From Gammaproteobacteria bacterium (GTDB lineage Bacteria > Pseudomonadota > Gammaproteobacteria > Steroidobacterales > Steroidobacteraceae): 64,000 nucleotides of DNA. A model generated the notes under the pieces. It made no database searches and was not told the DNA's origin. It saw nothing but the letters and a program-made list of their open reading frames with translations. Below, piece by piece: positions 35,137 through 43,937 of the stretch. Numbering within the stretch: position 1 is the first letter of the stretch; every line of letters starts with the position of its first letter. The stretch lies in the NCBI GenBank assembly GCA_947455595.1, contig CANGOP010000008.1, positions 62,001 through 126,000 of the forward strand, read 5' to 3'. The position numbers were made by a program, and so were the translations under genes.

Positions 35137-36393
35137 ATGCGAGACCGAGCCGCTCCCGTAGATCCGCGCGCCGCGCTGCGCATCTACGCCTACTTCGTGC
35201 CCCTGGCGTTCTTGTTGTATGTGCTCGACCCGCTCGGGCCGTTTTTCGATATCGCCATTACTTACATCCTCAAAGATCATTTACACGTCGCCTTGGGAGA
35301 CGCCGCGACATTCCGGGTCTTGACGGCTATCCCCGTCTACGCTGCCGTGGTTTTTGGGTTTGTCCGAGACCGCTGGAGCCCATTTGGGCAATACGACCGT
35401 GGCTATTTCTTGCTGTTTGCCCCGTTGTTGGCGCTGCTCATGCTCTGGCTTGCGTCGCGCCCCCTGACCTATACCGATCTGGTCTTGGGTGTGATGGCGG
35501 CCATGGTGCTGACGCGCTTTATCGTGGCGGCCTACCAGGGACTCATGGCGCTCTTTGCTCAAGAACATGCCATGTCGGGGCGGCTTGCGACGGTGTGGCA
35601 ATTCACGACCTTTACCGCGGCTCTGACGAGTGCGGCCACGTCTGGAGTCGTGGCTCAACACATCTCGCCCCAGTCCATTTTCAAGGTCATTGCCATCGCG
35701 GCTGTCGCGACGGCATTTTACGCGTTGTGGAAGCCCAAAGTGGTCTATGCGCAGACCTATCGGGCCGCCGAAGCGCGCGGTTCGGACGTGATCGGCGACT
35801 TACGACGCCTGGCTCGCCACCGGGCGATCTATCCGGCGATGGCCGCCATGCTGATGTTCCAGTTCAGTCCCGGACAGGGCATTGTCCTGCAGTACTACCT
35901 CGTGGACGCTCTGCATGCGACCGATGCCATCTACGGCTACTGGTATGCCGCCTTTTTGGCGGGGTTCTTGCCGATGTTTCTGGTGTACGGCTACCTCTGC
36001 CAGCGGGTCCGGTTCGGCCGACTGCTGACCTTGAGCGCCCTGATCACCATTCCCCAAGTCATCCCGCTGCTCTTTATTCACTCGCCGATCGGGGCGGTCG
36101 TCTTGGCCGTGCCGATGGGCATGATGGGGGGGCTGATGTGGGCCGCCATCCACGATCTGGCAATGCGCTCGTGTCCGAGAGGCTTGCACGGCACGCTGAT
36201 GATGTTTGTCTCGGGCATGAATGCGCTGGGCATTCGAGGGGGTGACCTGATCGGAACGCGCCTCTATGCCTGGGGTGCTGACGACGGCTTTCGCTGGTGC
36301 GTGGCCGTGACGACGCTCATGTACCTACTGCTCCTCGGCGTCATTCGATGTGTCCCGGAGCATGTCACGGCGACCGCAGACGGCGAAGTTTAA
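35137..36393 (+). CDS. MFS transporter of unknown substrate
   Basis: A 418-residue inner-membrane protein with about twelve hydrophobic segments. The loop FGFVRDRWSPFGQYDRGYF between helices 2 and 3 has the basic and acidic residues of the MFS motif A position and recalls the folate-biopterin/BT1-like branch. It stands alone, divergent from the efflux operon and followed by a GC hairpin (36405-36421). The substrate cannot be inferred. Confidence 0.75.
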   Translation: MRDRAAPVDPRAALRIYAYFVPLAFLLYVLDPLGPFFDIAITYILKDHLHVALGDAATFRVLTAIPVYAAVVFGFVRDRWSPFGQYDRGYFLLFAPLLALLMLWLASRPLTYTDLVLGVMAAMVLTRFIVAAYQGLMALFAQEHAMSGRLATVWQFTTFTAALTSAATSGVVAQHISPQSIFKVIAIAAVATAFYALWKPKVVYAQTYRAAEARGSDVIGDLRRLARHRAIYPAMAAMLMFQFSPGQGIVLQYYLVDALHATDAIYGYWYAAFLAGFLPMFLVYGYLCQRVRFGRLLTLSALITIPQVIPLLFIHSPIGAVVLAVPMGMMGGLMWAAIHDLAMRSCPRGLHGTLMMFVSGMNALGIRGGDLIGTRLYAWGADDGFRWCVAVTTLMYLLLLGVIRCVPEHVTATADGEV

Positions 36394-36404
36394 GTGGCCG
36401 AGTC

Positions 36405-36421
36405 CGCGGGCGTGGCCCGCG
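36405..36421 (+). terminator. Short hairpin after the MFS gene
   Basis: A 7-bp GC stem (CGCGGGC / GCCCGCG) with a 3-nt loop lies 11 nt after the stop. It has no T-run. Confidence 0.35.
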
Positions 36422-36429
36422 CCTGCAGC

Positions 36430-36595
36430 CAAGTGAAGCGGACGATAAAAATCATGCAAAAGATTCTAGTAAAAGTTCATAAACGATTAAAAAATAACAA
36501 TAAAAAATAAAATAAAGTGATTGATTGGATCTTTATGAACGTGCTTATGTAAGTCCATCTATACTTATGCAAATGGCCGTTATTGGATCATCCGC
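36430..36595. other. AT-rich islet upstream of the Fic gene
   Basis: About 150 nt here is far richer in A and T than any other stretch of the window, with long A-runs between 36480 and 36520. A perfect 9-bp inverted repeat, GTTCATAAA (36475-36483) and TTTATGAAC (36532-36540), brackets the A-rich core. ATGCAAA occurs twice as a direct repeat (36454-36460 and 36567-36573). It is non-coding and should contain the Fic promoter; silencing by H-NS-like proteins or autoregulation through the repeat is possible. Confidence 0.6.
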
Positions 36596-38446
36596 GTGGC
36601 AACTTTCGAGCAGAAACTGAATGGATCGTTAGCGCGTCTGGACAGCGTCACTCGAGGTGGGCGGGCTGTCTTCGCCGCTCGCGAACTGGGGCGTGTGCAC
36701 CGGGACCGCCTCATGATGGCCGGCCATCTGCAACGCATCATCGGTGGGTGGATGCTGCGCACCCCGCCGGGCTTGGAGGCGGATGACGGCACCCACTTTT
36801 GGGCTGCCTACTGGACGTTCTGCGCGGCCTACTGCGAGTCCCGATTTGGAACGGATTGGCACCTGTCGGCCGAACAGTCGTTGCTGCTGCATGTTGAGGA
36901 CACCGTCGTTCCCGCGTCGCTGGTGGTGTGTAGTCCCAAGGGACAGAACAACGATCTGGAATTGCAGCACGGCACCTCCCTTTACGACCTTCGGGAAGCC
37001 ACGCGGCCGCCGGCCGAAGACCTGTTGGTCCGGCAGGGCCTGCGCCTGTACACCCTCGACGCGGCGTTGGTGAAAGTGCCGGAGTCCTTTTATGTCGCCC
37101 ATCCCTTGGAAGCGCAGCTGGCTCTGCGCGCCGTACCCGACGCCTCGGGACTCTTACGCCGGCTGCTGCGGACCGGGCAACCCATCGTCGCCGGACGATT
37201 GGCCGGGGCGTTCCGCCACGTGGGGCGCGTCGACTTAACGGAAGAATTGCTCACCACCATGCGCAGTGCGGGCCATGCCCCGGTCGAGAAGAACCCTTTC
37301 ACCGCACCGCGGCTGCCGATCAGTCTGCGCCGGGGCACGGCGTCCATTGCAGCGCGTCTGGCCGGATTGGCGGCGCTGGGCCGTGCCTCTCTCGGCGATC
37401 AGGGCGTCGGTACGCCCGGACGGATCGCCGATCCGAACGCGTATCTCGAGTCGTTGACGGCACGACATGCCGACGATGCTTTTCACGGCCTTTGGCTGGA
37501 TGGCCTCGTCGTCACTCGAGAAGCGATCGCGCAGGCGGACGACGCGGGCGCCCCCAAGACGCGTCGGGGCGATGTGCGTGATCTGGCGCAGTTGACCGCC
37601 CGCGGTGATTTGCAGGCCTTTCGGGCCGTCACACGCGCCATTGGCGCCATTCTGGCCGGTGCGCCGGTGATCGACGTGTTGCGCGAGGCGCATCGCGAGT
37701 GGTACCGCGAGTTTCTGCAGCCACGGGTGGCGGCGCGCCTGCTGCCCGTGGCCGCACTCGCGGGCTATCGTGAGGACCGCGTGTACCTTTCCGGGTCACG
37801 CTTCGTACCGCCTGAGCCACAGGCCATGCGGGCCGCCATGCCGGCACTTTTTGACCTGCTGGACGGGGAGTCAGACCCGTTCTTTCGAGCCGTGCTTGCG
37901 CGTTGGCTCGTATCCTATTTGCACCCGTACCGTGAGGGTAATGAGCGCATGGCGCACTTCCTCATGAATGCGCTGCTGGCCGCGGGCGGCTGGCAGTGGC
38001 GCACTCTGGAAGGCACGGAACAGGGTCGTTACCGGGACGCGCTGGATCGTGCGCACCTCAGTTGTGATCTTGGGCCGCTCGCAGCGTTGATCAAAGCTGA
38101 TCTCAGGCCCGCCGACGTGCTGCGCAGTGATGCAACCGACGGGCTGTCGATCAGCCCCGAGCCTGTCGTCTTGGCGCCCGTGACGCCAGTTGAGCAGACG
38201 GTGAATGAGTCGGCAGTTGAACTTGTCGTTGAGCTTGTTGTTGAGCCTCATGTGGCGTCCGCTGTTGAAGTGGCGACACAGGGCACTGCTCAGGCTGACG
38301 GGAATACGCCAGATCACGTCGCGCCGGCGCTGCCGGCGAGCGGGGCCACATCCGTCGTTGCAACGCCCACAGCCTCTCCGACTTCGCGTAAACGCAAGCG
38401 GCAATACGCACCGATGCCCACGCAGATGGGGCTCTTCGGCGAATAG
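36596..38446 (+). CDS. Fic-domain protein with AbiEi-like N-terminus
   Basis: A 616-residue protein starting at GTG 36596, the first usable start after an in-frame stop. The N-terminal half (about residues 1-230) resembles the winged-helix/AbiEi-type region found in some Fic proteins, for example HVEDTVVPASLVVCSPKGQN. A Fic core follows (about residues 290-490) with catalytic motif HPYREGNERMAHF, His443. Canonical Fic is HPFx(D/E)GNGRxxR: the second Gly is Glu and the last Arg is His. Fic proteins transfer AMP or related groups to targets. The C-terminal 110 residues are low complexity (Val, Pro, Glu, Ala) and end in a basic patch plus QMGLF, resembling a sliding-clamp-binding peptide. It stands alone behind an AT-rich islet, so acquisition by transfer is plausible. 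Confidence 0.8.
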   Translation: MATFEQKLNGSLARLDSVTRGGRAVFAARELGRVHRDRLMMAGHLQRIIGGWMLRTPPGLEADDGTHFWAAYWTFCAAYCESRFGTDWHLSAEQSLLLHVEDTVVPASLVVCSPKGQNNDLELQHGTSLYDLREATRPPAEDLLVRQGLRLYTLDAALVKVPESFYVAHPLEAQLALRAVPDASGLLRRLLRTGQPIVAGRLAGAFRHVGRVDLTEELLTTMRSAGHAPVEKNPFTAPRLPISLRRGTASIAARLAGLAALGRASLGDQGVGTPGRIADPNAYLESLTARHADDAFHGLWLDGLVVTREAIAQADDAGAPKTRRGDVRDLAQLTARGDLQAFRAVTRAIGAILAGAPVIDVLREAHREWYREFLQPRVAARLLPVAALAGYREDRVYLSGSRFVPPEPQAMRAAMPALFDLLDGESDPFFRAVLARWLVSYLHPYREGNERMAHFLMNALLAAGGWQWRTLEGTEQGRYRDALDRAHLSCDLGPLAALIKADLRPADVLRSDATDGLSISPEPVVLAPVTPVEQTVNESAVELVVELVVEPHVASAVEVATQGTAQADGNTPDHVAPALPASGATSVVATPTASPTSRKRKRQYAPMPTQMGLFGE

Positions 38447-38474
38447 CGGGCGGATGATCACCGTCGGTGGCGAG

Positions 38475-39206
38475 CTAGGCGCCTGTCGAGTTCGTCGTTG
38501 CCTGATCAAAGGACCGCGCTGCGGCGATCACCTGTTGCAGACAGTCCGCAACGGCCAAGGTCTCGTGGGTGGGATCGAGAAATACCCGATGTGCCTTGAA
38601 AGCGAGACCCGCCAAGGCGATGGGGGACGTGGGTAGTCGCGGCGCGAGCGCCCGGGTAGTTGGGTGATTGAGGAACGCAACCGCTGACCGCATGGCCTGA
38701 TGGACAGCCTCGTCGGCCGGTGTCGCATAGCTGAAGCGCCACCGGGCGATGCGCGCATTGATGAGTGGCTTGTCGTCACCTGCGGAGTGAATCCCGGTTG
38801 CCGTGAACAAGCGGCAGTCGAAATCACGGCAGGTCTGCGGGCGGTCGCTGTATACCGAGCAGCGACCGGACTGCAGCATCGGGCAGGTCCCATCTTCGCG
38901 ATACCCCATATAGCGCAGGCCCGATGGCGCATTGTCAGGATCGATGAGCCACTCCACGGGGATGTGCGCGACAACCTTGGCATCGCTTGGGCGTAACGCA
39001 ATTGGCCAAGATGAACTACAGCAACCGACGCAGTCGCCACAGGGCACATCATTGCCGGATTCGCCCAGCAATGAGGCAGTCATTGAGCGGACCCACTGGC
39101 CGAAGTCGCCGGCATCGACCTCTGTCGGTTGCCCGATGGCTGTCGCAACGTGGTTCGGCTGGATGTGAGCGCGGTGAGGGGGCATATCAACCATTGGATT
39201 ATCCAC
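38475..39206 (-). CDS. YkgJ-family cysteine-cluster protein
   Basis: A 243-residue cytoplasmic protein with the metal-binding cluster CGDCVGCC (Cys56, 59, 62, 63) and two further groups, DGTCPMLQSGRCSVYSDRP and QTCRDFDCRLF. This is the CxxCxxCC pattern of the YkgJ family, which is thought to bind zinc or an iron-sulfur cluster. No activity is established. The start is uncertain: GTG 39206 gives the longest form, while ATGs at 39194, 39185 and 39083 are also in frame, and the family often begins close to the first cysteines. It is convergent with the Fic gene (28-nt gap). Confidence 0.82.
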   Translation of the reverse strand: MDNPMVDMPPHRAHIQPNHVATAIGQPTEVDAGDFGQWVRSMTASLLGESGNDVPCGDCVGCCSSSWPIALRPSDAKVVAHIPVEWLIDPDNAPSGLRYMGYREDGTCPMLQSGRCSVYSDRPQTCRDFDCRLFTATGIHSAGDDKPLINARIARWRFSYATPADEAVHQAMRSAVAFLNHPTTRALAPRLPTSPIALAGLAFKAHRVFLDPTHETLAVADCLQQVIAAARSFDQATTNSTGA

Positions 39207-39438
39207 GGCACTGCTCGTTCGGGTGCGGGCGCGTGGTGGGGATTATGCGGGCCAACCGCGATGGAAGAAACCCGCAGTCTGGCCGTCACAACGGAGACGG
39301 CGCCTGATGTAGTGCAGTGCAGTGAGACGCATAGGCACTTTCAACGATTATGCAGGCTCTGCAGACTCGTGATACAAAGTCTGGGATTGGCCTTTGTTAA
39401 AGTTTTGCTTGCTCAACCGAACTAAGACAGGATTCCCA

Positions 39439-40734
39439 ATGAGTTGGGAGCGTGTCGGTAACGTAGTTGCATTCCCCGTTACGCCAGTCATGCGGAAACA
39501 GGGTTGTATTGCGAAAAATCGCTTGGCGGAGCTGCGGGTTCTCTTCGTTGACGATGACCCGTTCATGCGAGAGATTACCGCTGAAATACTGTCGACGATG
39601 GGCGTCGGCCACGTGCTTTGCGCGTCTGACGGTTCCGAAGCATTGGGGCTCGTTGATGATCCGATAACGTATCCCGATGTGATTATCTGCGACATCGCGA
39701 TGCCGAATATGGATGGCATCGTGTTGATTCGGCACCTCGCTAATCGTGATTTCCGTGGCTCGATGATTCTGTTGTCAGGCACCAGCGATCGCATTATTGG
39801 CGCAGTGGCCGATCTGGTTCGGCGCCGCGGCATGCGTCTGCTCGGTGCGATGGTTAAGCCGATTAATCCAGCGATGCTCGAGCAACTACTGAGCGGGAGT
39901 CAGCACGCGGATTCCGAGGTCGATGCGGCGCGTTTGAGTCAGTTCAATACGATCTTATCCGGGGAAGAATTACGCCGCGGCCTAGAGTCGGGTAGCGTTT
40001 TTATCACCGTCCAGCCCAAGATCTCGACGGCGACGCGCGAGGTGGTGGGTGCTGAAGCATTACTGCGCTGGCGCGATTCTGTCCGTGGCACGATCTTGCC
40101 GCCTGCAGTCGTGTCGAGCGCGGAAGCCCATGGCTTAATTGACGATCTGACGCTTTGCATCTTTCGAGAAGCCGTAAGAAGCCTGGCTCAGTTTTGTGCT
40201 GCGGGGCATTCGATGTCGATCTCCGTCAATTTGTCAGTCGAAAATCTAGCCACATTGGACTTGCCGGAACGCTTGCTGAGAATTGCAGCCCAGGAGGGTG
40301 CTGATCCGAGGCGAGTGACGCTCGAGGTGACCGAGAGTCGTCTGATGGGCAACTTAGCGACGTCTCTGGAGGTGCTGGGACGCCTGAGTCTGGCGGGTTT
40401 CAAGCTTTCGATGGACGACTTTGGGACCGGCTATTCGACACTGGAAAAACTCAAGCAGTTGCCTTTTGACGAATTGAAAGTGGATCGGGCGTTTGTTTCT
40501 GGGGCTACACACGACACCGTTGCGCGAACTATCCTGCGCTCGTGTATCGAATTGGGTCACGCCTTGGGGTTGACCGTGGTGGCCGAGGGTATCGAGACGG
40601 GCGGGGATCGCGATCTACTCGCCTCGTTGGGTTGCGATGAGATGCAGGGGTACTATTTTTCGCGCCCGATGCTGCCGGAGGAGTTTTTGCACTGGGTTAA
40701 GGCCTTCCACGAGCAGCCGATCGGTCTACGTTAA
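39439..40734 (+). CDS. Response regulator with EAL cyclic-di-GMP phosphodiesterase domain
   Basis: A 431-residue protein: receiver domain (about residues 32-150) with acidic pocket DDD (38-40), phospho-acceptor Asp85 (IICDIAMPNMDG) and Lys in MVKPINP, then an EAL domain (about 175-425). EAL residues for metal and catalysis look complete: GAEALLRW, SVNLS, EVTESRL, MDDFGTGYST, LKVDRAFV, AEGIET and QGYYFSRP. It should hydrolyse cyclic-di-GMP when phosphorylated or released. ATG 39439 has AGGA 7 nt upstream. Its stop overlaps that of the convergent hybrid kinase by 4 bp, and that kinase, with its phosphotransfer domain, is the obvious partner. Confidence 0.92.
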   Translation: MSWERVGNVVAFPVTPVMRKQGCIAKNRLAELRVLFVDDDPFMREITAEILSTMGVGHVLCASDGSEALGLVDDPITYPDVIICDIAMPNMDGIVLIRHLANRDFRGSMILLSGTSDRIIGAVADLVRRRGMRLLGAMVKPINPAMLEQLLSGSQHADSEVDAARLSQFNTILSGEELRRGLESGSVFITVQPKISTATREVVGAEALLRWRDSVRGTILPPAVVSSAEAHGLIDDLTLCIFREAVRSLAQFCAAGHSMSISVNLSVENLATLDLPERLLRIAAQEGADPRRVTLEVTESRLMGNLATSLEVLGRLSLAGFKLSMDDFGTGYSTLEKLKQLPFDELKVDRAFVSGATHDTVARTILRSCIELGHALGLTVVAEGIETGGDRDLLASLGCDEMQGYYFSRPMLPEEFLHWVKAFHEQPIGLR

Positions 40735-43118
40735 AGATCCGGTGGATTCACGCCCAATTCGTGCGCTGCTTGGGCAAGCAGTTCGGGCAAATCCTGCGCC
40801 ACCCGTTTGATTTCTCGTTCATCGTTAGCGGTACACGCACGCTCTAAGGCTGCGCAGGTGGATGCCAGCTTGGTTGCACCCACGGTTGCGGCTGCAGATT
40901 TCATACGATGCGCCACTTGGCCTGCCCCGACCCAGTCGTGATGGGTGAGGGCGGTTTGGACCTCGATCGCCGCTATCGTGCTCGTGGTGATAAATTTTTC
41001 GGCGAAATGGCTGATTTTGTCCGGATCATCCTGCAGTAAACGTGCGAGGACCTTGGGGTCTACGGTCGCGGAGCGCGCGCGGATGGTCGACGCCTTGTGG
41101 CCCACCCAATGCGCCAGCGTTGCGTACAGACGCGATGGCTCGATCGGCTTGGCCTCGAAGTCGTCCATACCGGCGGCTAGGCACGCTCGGCGATCTTCCG
41201 GCGAGGCGTTCGCCGTCATCGCAATCACTGGGATTTCCGTCAGTCGCGATTGCACGCGCATACGGCGCGTTGTCTCCATGCCGTCCATGTCCGGCATTTG
41301 GATATCCATCAGCACGGCGTCAAATGTGCTATTCAAGGCCAACACATCGAGGGCTTCTTGGCCGGTGGAGGCAATCGTCACACGGACGCCGACCGTTTCC
41401 AATAATTCGGCTGCTACTTGCTGATTAAAATCGTTATCTTCAACGACGAGAATGCGCCGACCACGAAGCGATCGCTCGGCCGACGCCAGGAAGGGACCGC
41501 GCGCGGGTAATTGCTTTGGACTGGCAGGATCAGTGCCGATGGCCGCAACGGTGAACCAGAAGTGACTGCCCTTCCCGGGCGTACTTGTAAAGCCGATGTC
41601 TCCGCCCATTTGGCGGGTGAGTTGCCGTGAAATTGTGAGTCCAAGTCCGGTACCACCATAGTGTCTCGTCGTCGATCCATCCGCTTGAGAGAAGGCCTCA
41701 AACAAGCGAGGTGCCTGCTGTTCGGAGATGCCGATGCCGGTGTCGGTGACGTCAAACCGTAAGGTCACTTTTCCATTGGCGGCTTGCGCCATGGTGCAGT
41801 CCACCTCGACTGAGCCATGATGAGTGAATTTGACCGCGTTATTGACGAGATTGATCAGCACCTGCTCTACACGATAAGGGTCACCGATGACGGCAATGTC
41901 CGTTTCGGGAGAACGATGGATGGAGAATCGGAGTCCTTTCTGTTCCGCTAACGTTTCCATGATGGATCGGACATTCGAGAGCACTTGGGCAATATGAAAT
42001 GGTGTTTTCTCCAGCTGAACAGCACCGGCTTCAATCTTCGAAAAATCCAGCACGTCGCTGATCAGCATCATGAGATTGCGAGCGGCTTTGGCGACTTTTT
42101 CGACGTAATCTTTCTGCCGATTGTCGAGCTTCGTCTGTAGACATAAATGGGTCAGTCCAATGATCGCATTGAGAGGCGTGCGGATCTCGTGACTGACATT
42201 CGCGATGAACGAGCTCTTTGCAGACGTGGCTGCCTCCGCCTGTTCTTTGGCTTTCGCCAATTCGGCAGTTCGGTTCTGAACGCGCTCCTCCAGCGCCGCT
42301 TTTTGGTCCAGCACTTCTTGCATATAGCGCTTGCGTTCGGTGGTGTCCGACTGAACGGAGATGAAACGGGTAATTCGATCCTCGTCATCCCGAATGGCGG
42401 TGATTTGCAAGTTGACCCAATACGGTTCGCCGGCTTTGGTGTAGTTGAGAACTTCCTCCTCGATCGAGTGCCCCTGTCGCACGGCGTGACGGATTCGTGA
42501 GATGGTTTGGTGATCGGTGCCGGGGCCTTGCAGAAGTCGACCAGGAAAGCAGCCGCTCACCTCCTCGAGGTGGTAGCCGGTGCGTGTTTCAAAGGCACGG
42601 TTGACCCACTCGATAGCCCCTTTGGCATCCGTGATGATCACCATGTTGTCGGTTTTGCTGGCAACGACCGACAGTTTTGCCAGTTCGTCTTGGGCGGTCT
42701 TTTCGGCGGTGACATCGTGGATCACGCCCACCGTGCCACCGGTACGGATCGGCGCCGCGGACAATGCAATCCAGACGGACTGCCCGTCCGGTCGATCCAT
42801 GCGGGTCAGCATACGGTTCGGGGTCGCGCTCGTCGGTGTCAGCCTCTCGCGCAGTGCCGCGCGGGAATCCACCGGAAAGAACGCTTCTAGCGGTTTGCCC
42901 AGTGCCAGCGCAGGATCACTCCCCACCAGCGTACGCCAGGCGCCGTTCAGAAAGACCAGGATGCCCTGCTCATTGGTCTCGAAGACGACTTCTTGAAGCA
43001 GTTCGATGCGCCGGCGCATCTGATTTTCGGCCTCTACCAGCGCCTCGGTGAGCCGGTAAGTCGCCTCGACATGCAAATCAGTGGCGAGCGTCCGCGGATC
43101 GGGAGGCGAGGTATTCAT
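40731..43118 (-). CDS. Hybrid sensor histidine kinase with PAS, receiver and Hpt domains
   Basis: A 795-residue cytoplasmic phosphorelay protein with no membrane helix. Order: PAS 1 (about 38-140), PAS 2 plus PAC (150-262; its NMVIITDAKGAIEWVNRAFE and GRLLQGPGTD resemble LOV/PAS folds but the flavin cysteine motif NCRFLQ is absent), a coiled coil (265-300), dimerisation domain with His310 (NVSHEIRTPLN), ATPase domain (about 410-525; NLVNNAVKFT, DTGIGIS, GGTGLGL), receiver with Asp605 (LMDIQMPDMDG) and Hpt with His737 (AHRMKSAAATVG). The full relay suggests a separate final regulator, probably the convergent EAL protein. It follows the isochorismatase-like gene by 22 nt. The signal is unknown. 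Confidence 0.93.
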   Translation of the reverse strand: MNTSPPDPRTLATDLHVEATYRLTEALVEAENQMRRRIELLQEVVFETNEQGILVFLNGAWRTLVGSDPALALGKPLEAFFPVDSRAALRERLTPTSATPNRMLTRMDRPDGQSVWIALSAAPIRTGGTVGVIHDVTAEKTAQDELAKLSVVASKTDNMVIITDAKGAIEWVNRAFETRTGYHLEEVSGCFPGRLLQGPGTDHQTISRIRHAVRQGHSIEEEVLNYTKAGEPYWVNLQITAIRDDEDRITRFISVQSDTTERKRYMQEVLDQKAALEERVQNRTAELAKAKEQAEAATSAKSSFIANVSHEIRTPLNAIIGLTHLCLQTKLDNRQKDYVEKVAKAARNLMMLISDVLDFSKIEAGAVQLEKTPFHIAQVLSNVRSIMETLAEQKGLRFSIHRSPETDIAVIGDPYRVEQVLINLVNNAVKFTHHGSVEVDCTMAQAANGKVTLRFDVTDTGIGISEQQAPRLFEAFSQADGSTTRHYGGTGLGLTISRQLTRQMGGDIGFTSTPGKGSHFWFTVAAIGTDPASPKQLPARGPFLASAERSLRGRRILVVEDNDFNQQVAAELLETVGVRVTIASTGQEALDVLALNSTFDAVLMDIQMPDMDGMETTRRMRVQSRLTEIPVIAMTANASPEDRRACLAAGMDDFEAKPIEPSRLYATLAHWVGHKASTIRARSATVDPKVLARLLQDDPDKISHFAEKFITTSTIAAIEVQTALTHHDWVGAGQVAHRMKSAAATVGATKLASTCAALERACTANDEREIKRVAQDLPELLAQAAHELGVNPPDL

Positions 43119-43140
43119 CAGCGAGCGCTACGGCGTCCGA

Positions 43141-43752
43141 TCAAGCCGCCTGGGAAGTGAGCTCTGCGAGCACTTCGTGGCTGGTCTTGGTGCATCCATA
43201 GAGCGGAAACACGTTTTCGCAGAAGAATCGCTGTTCCGTTTCCGTCCGAGCGGAGGTGCAGTCCGAGAGAATGGTGACGTTGTAGCCGCGCTCGTAGGCG
43301 GCGCGACCGGTCGAATCGATGCACAACGAGGTGACCATGCCGGCAACGAGGACATCCTTAATCCCTCGCTCGGCCAAGACGTCAGCCAGTCGCGTATCCG
43401 AAAAGGCGTTGAAGCCGACTTTGCCGGTGACGTACTCGATACGATCACCGAAAGCGAGCAGTTCCGGGATGGTGTCCGCACCGGGCGTGCCGCGTTTAAA
43501 TGCACCGGATTCTTTGATGGCATTCAGGATGCCCACGGGAGAGGCTAAGGCGCGATAGTCCGGCGTGAGCACGATGGGGGTGGAGATCAGGCTGGCTGCG
43601 GTGGGGGCGAGCGCGTTCAACAGAGCCACGGAGGCGGCGAGAACGGAATCGACACTGGAGGCGGGTTCGATGACGCCCCGCAAAATCCCGTCTTTGGCGA
43701 AATAGTCGTTCTGATAGCCGACCAAGATCAAGGCTGTGGTGCGCGGATTCAT
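43141..43752 (-). CDS. Isochorismatase-like cysteine hydrolase
   Basis: A 203-residue Rossmann-like hydrolase of the isochorismatase/nicotinamidase superfamily. Lys111 (VTGKVGFNAF) and nucleophile Cys144 (MVTSLCIDSTGR) of the usual triad are present. The third member, the Asp of the canonical VIDxQNDF strand, is Gly12 here (LVGYQNDYF). This may mark a subfamily with altered chemistry. ATG 43752 has GAGGAG 8 nt upstream. It is upstream of the hybrid kinase in the same direction and likely cotranscribed. The substrate is unknown. The 185 nt before it show nothing recognisable. Confidence 0.85.
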   Translation of the reverse strand: MNPRTTALILVGYQNDYFAKDGILRGVIEPASSVDSVLAASVALLNALAPTAASLISTPIVLTPDYRALASPVGILNAIKESGAFKRGTPGADTIPELLAFGDRIEYVTGKVGFNAFSDTRLADVLAERGIKDVLVAGMVTSLCIDSTGRAAYERGYNVTILSDCTSARTETEQRFFCENVFPLYGCTKTSHEVLAELTSQAA

Positions 43753-43937
43753 CGGTCATCTCCTCGAAAAATGTAGGTTCAGTAGCAGGCGCGCCCGTGC
43801 CGGTACACGCGCTGCTGACGTCCGTTGTGGTGCGTCCACCCCGGCAATATGCACGGCCAGCTGGAAATATTCGTGCGTAGTAGCCGAAAGGCGCGATCAA
43901 GCGGCGCCTCGAGATCAACACGATTCAACGATGCGGT

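Noticed and set aside
34887-36245. A 452-codon plus-strand frame overlapping the MFS gene
   Set aside because: It is the MFS gene read in another frame, giving an Arg/Gly-rich, non-hydrophobic product. The frame at 35137-36393 gives a clean 12-helix transporter.
36475-36540. The AT-rich inverted repeat as a transposon end or attachment site
   Set aside because: There is no transposase, integrase, tRNA or target duplication nearby; a regulatory reading is simpler.
40731-43118. A flavin-binding LOV domain in PAS 2 of the hybrid kinase
   Set aside because: The GRLLQGPGTD segment resembles LOV domains, but the photoactive cysteine motif NCRFLQ is replaced, so light sensing is not supported.
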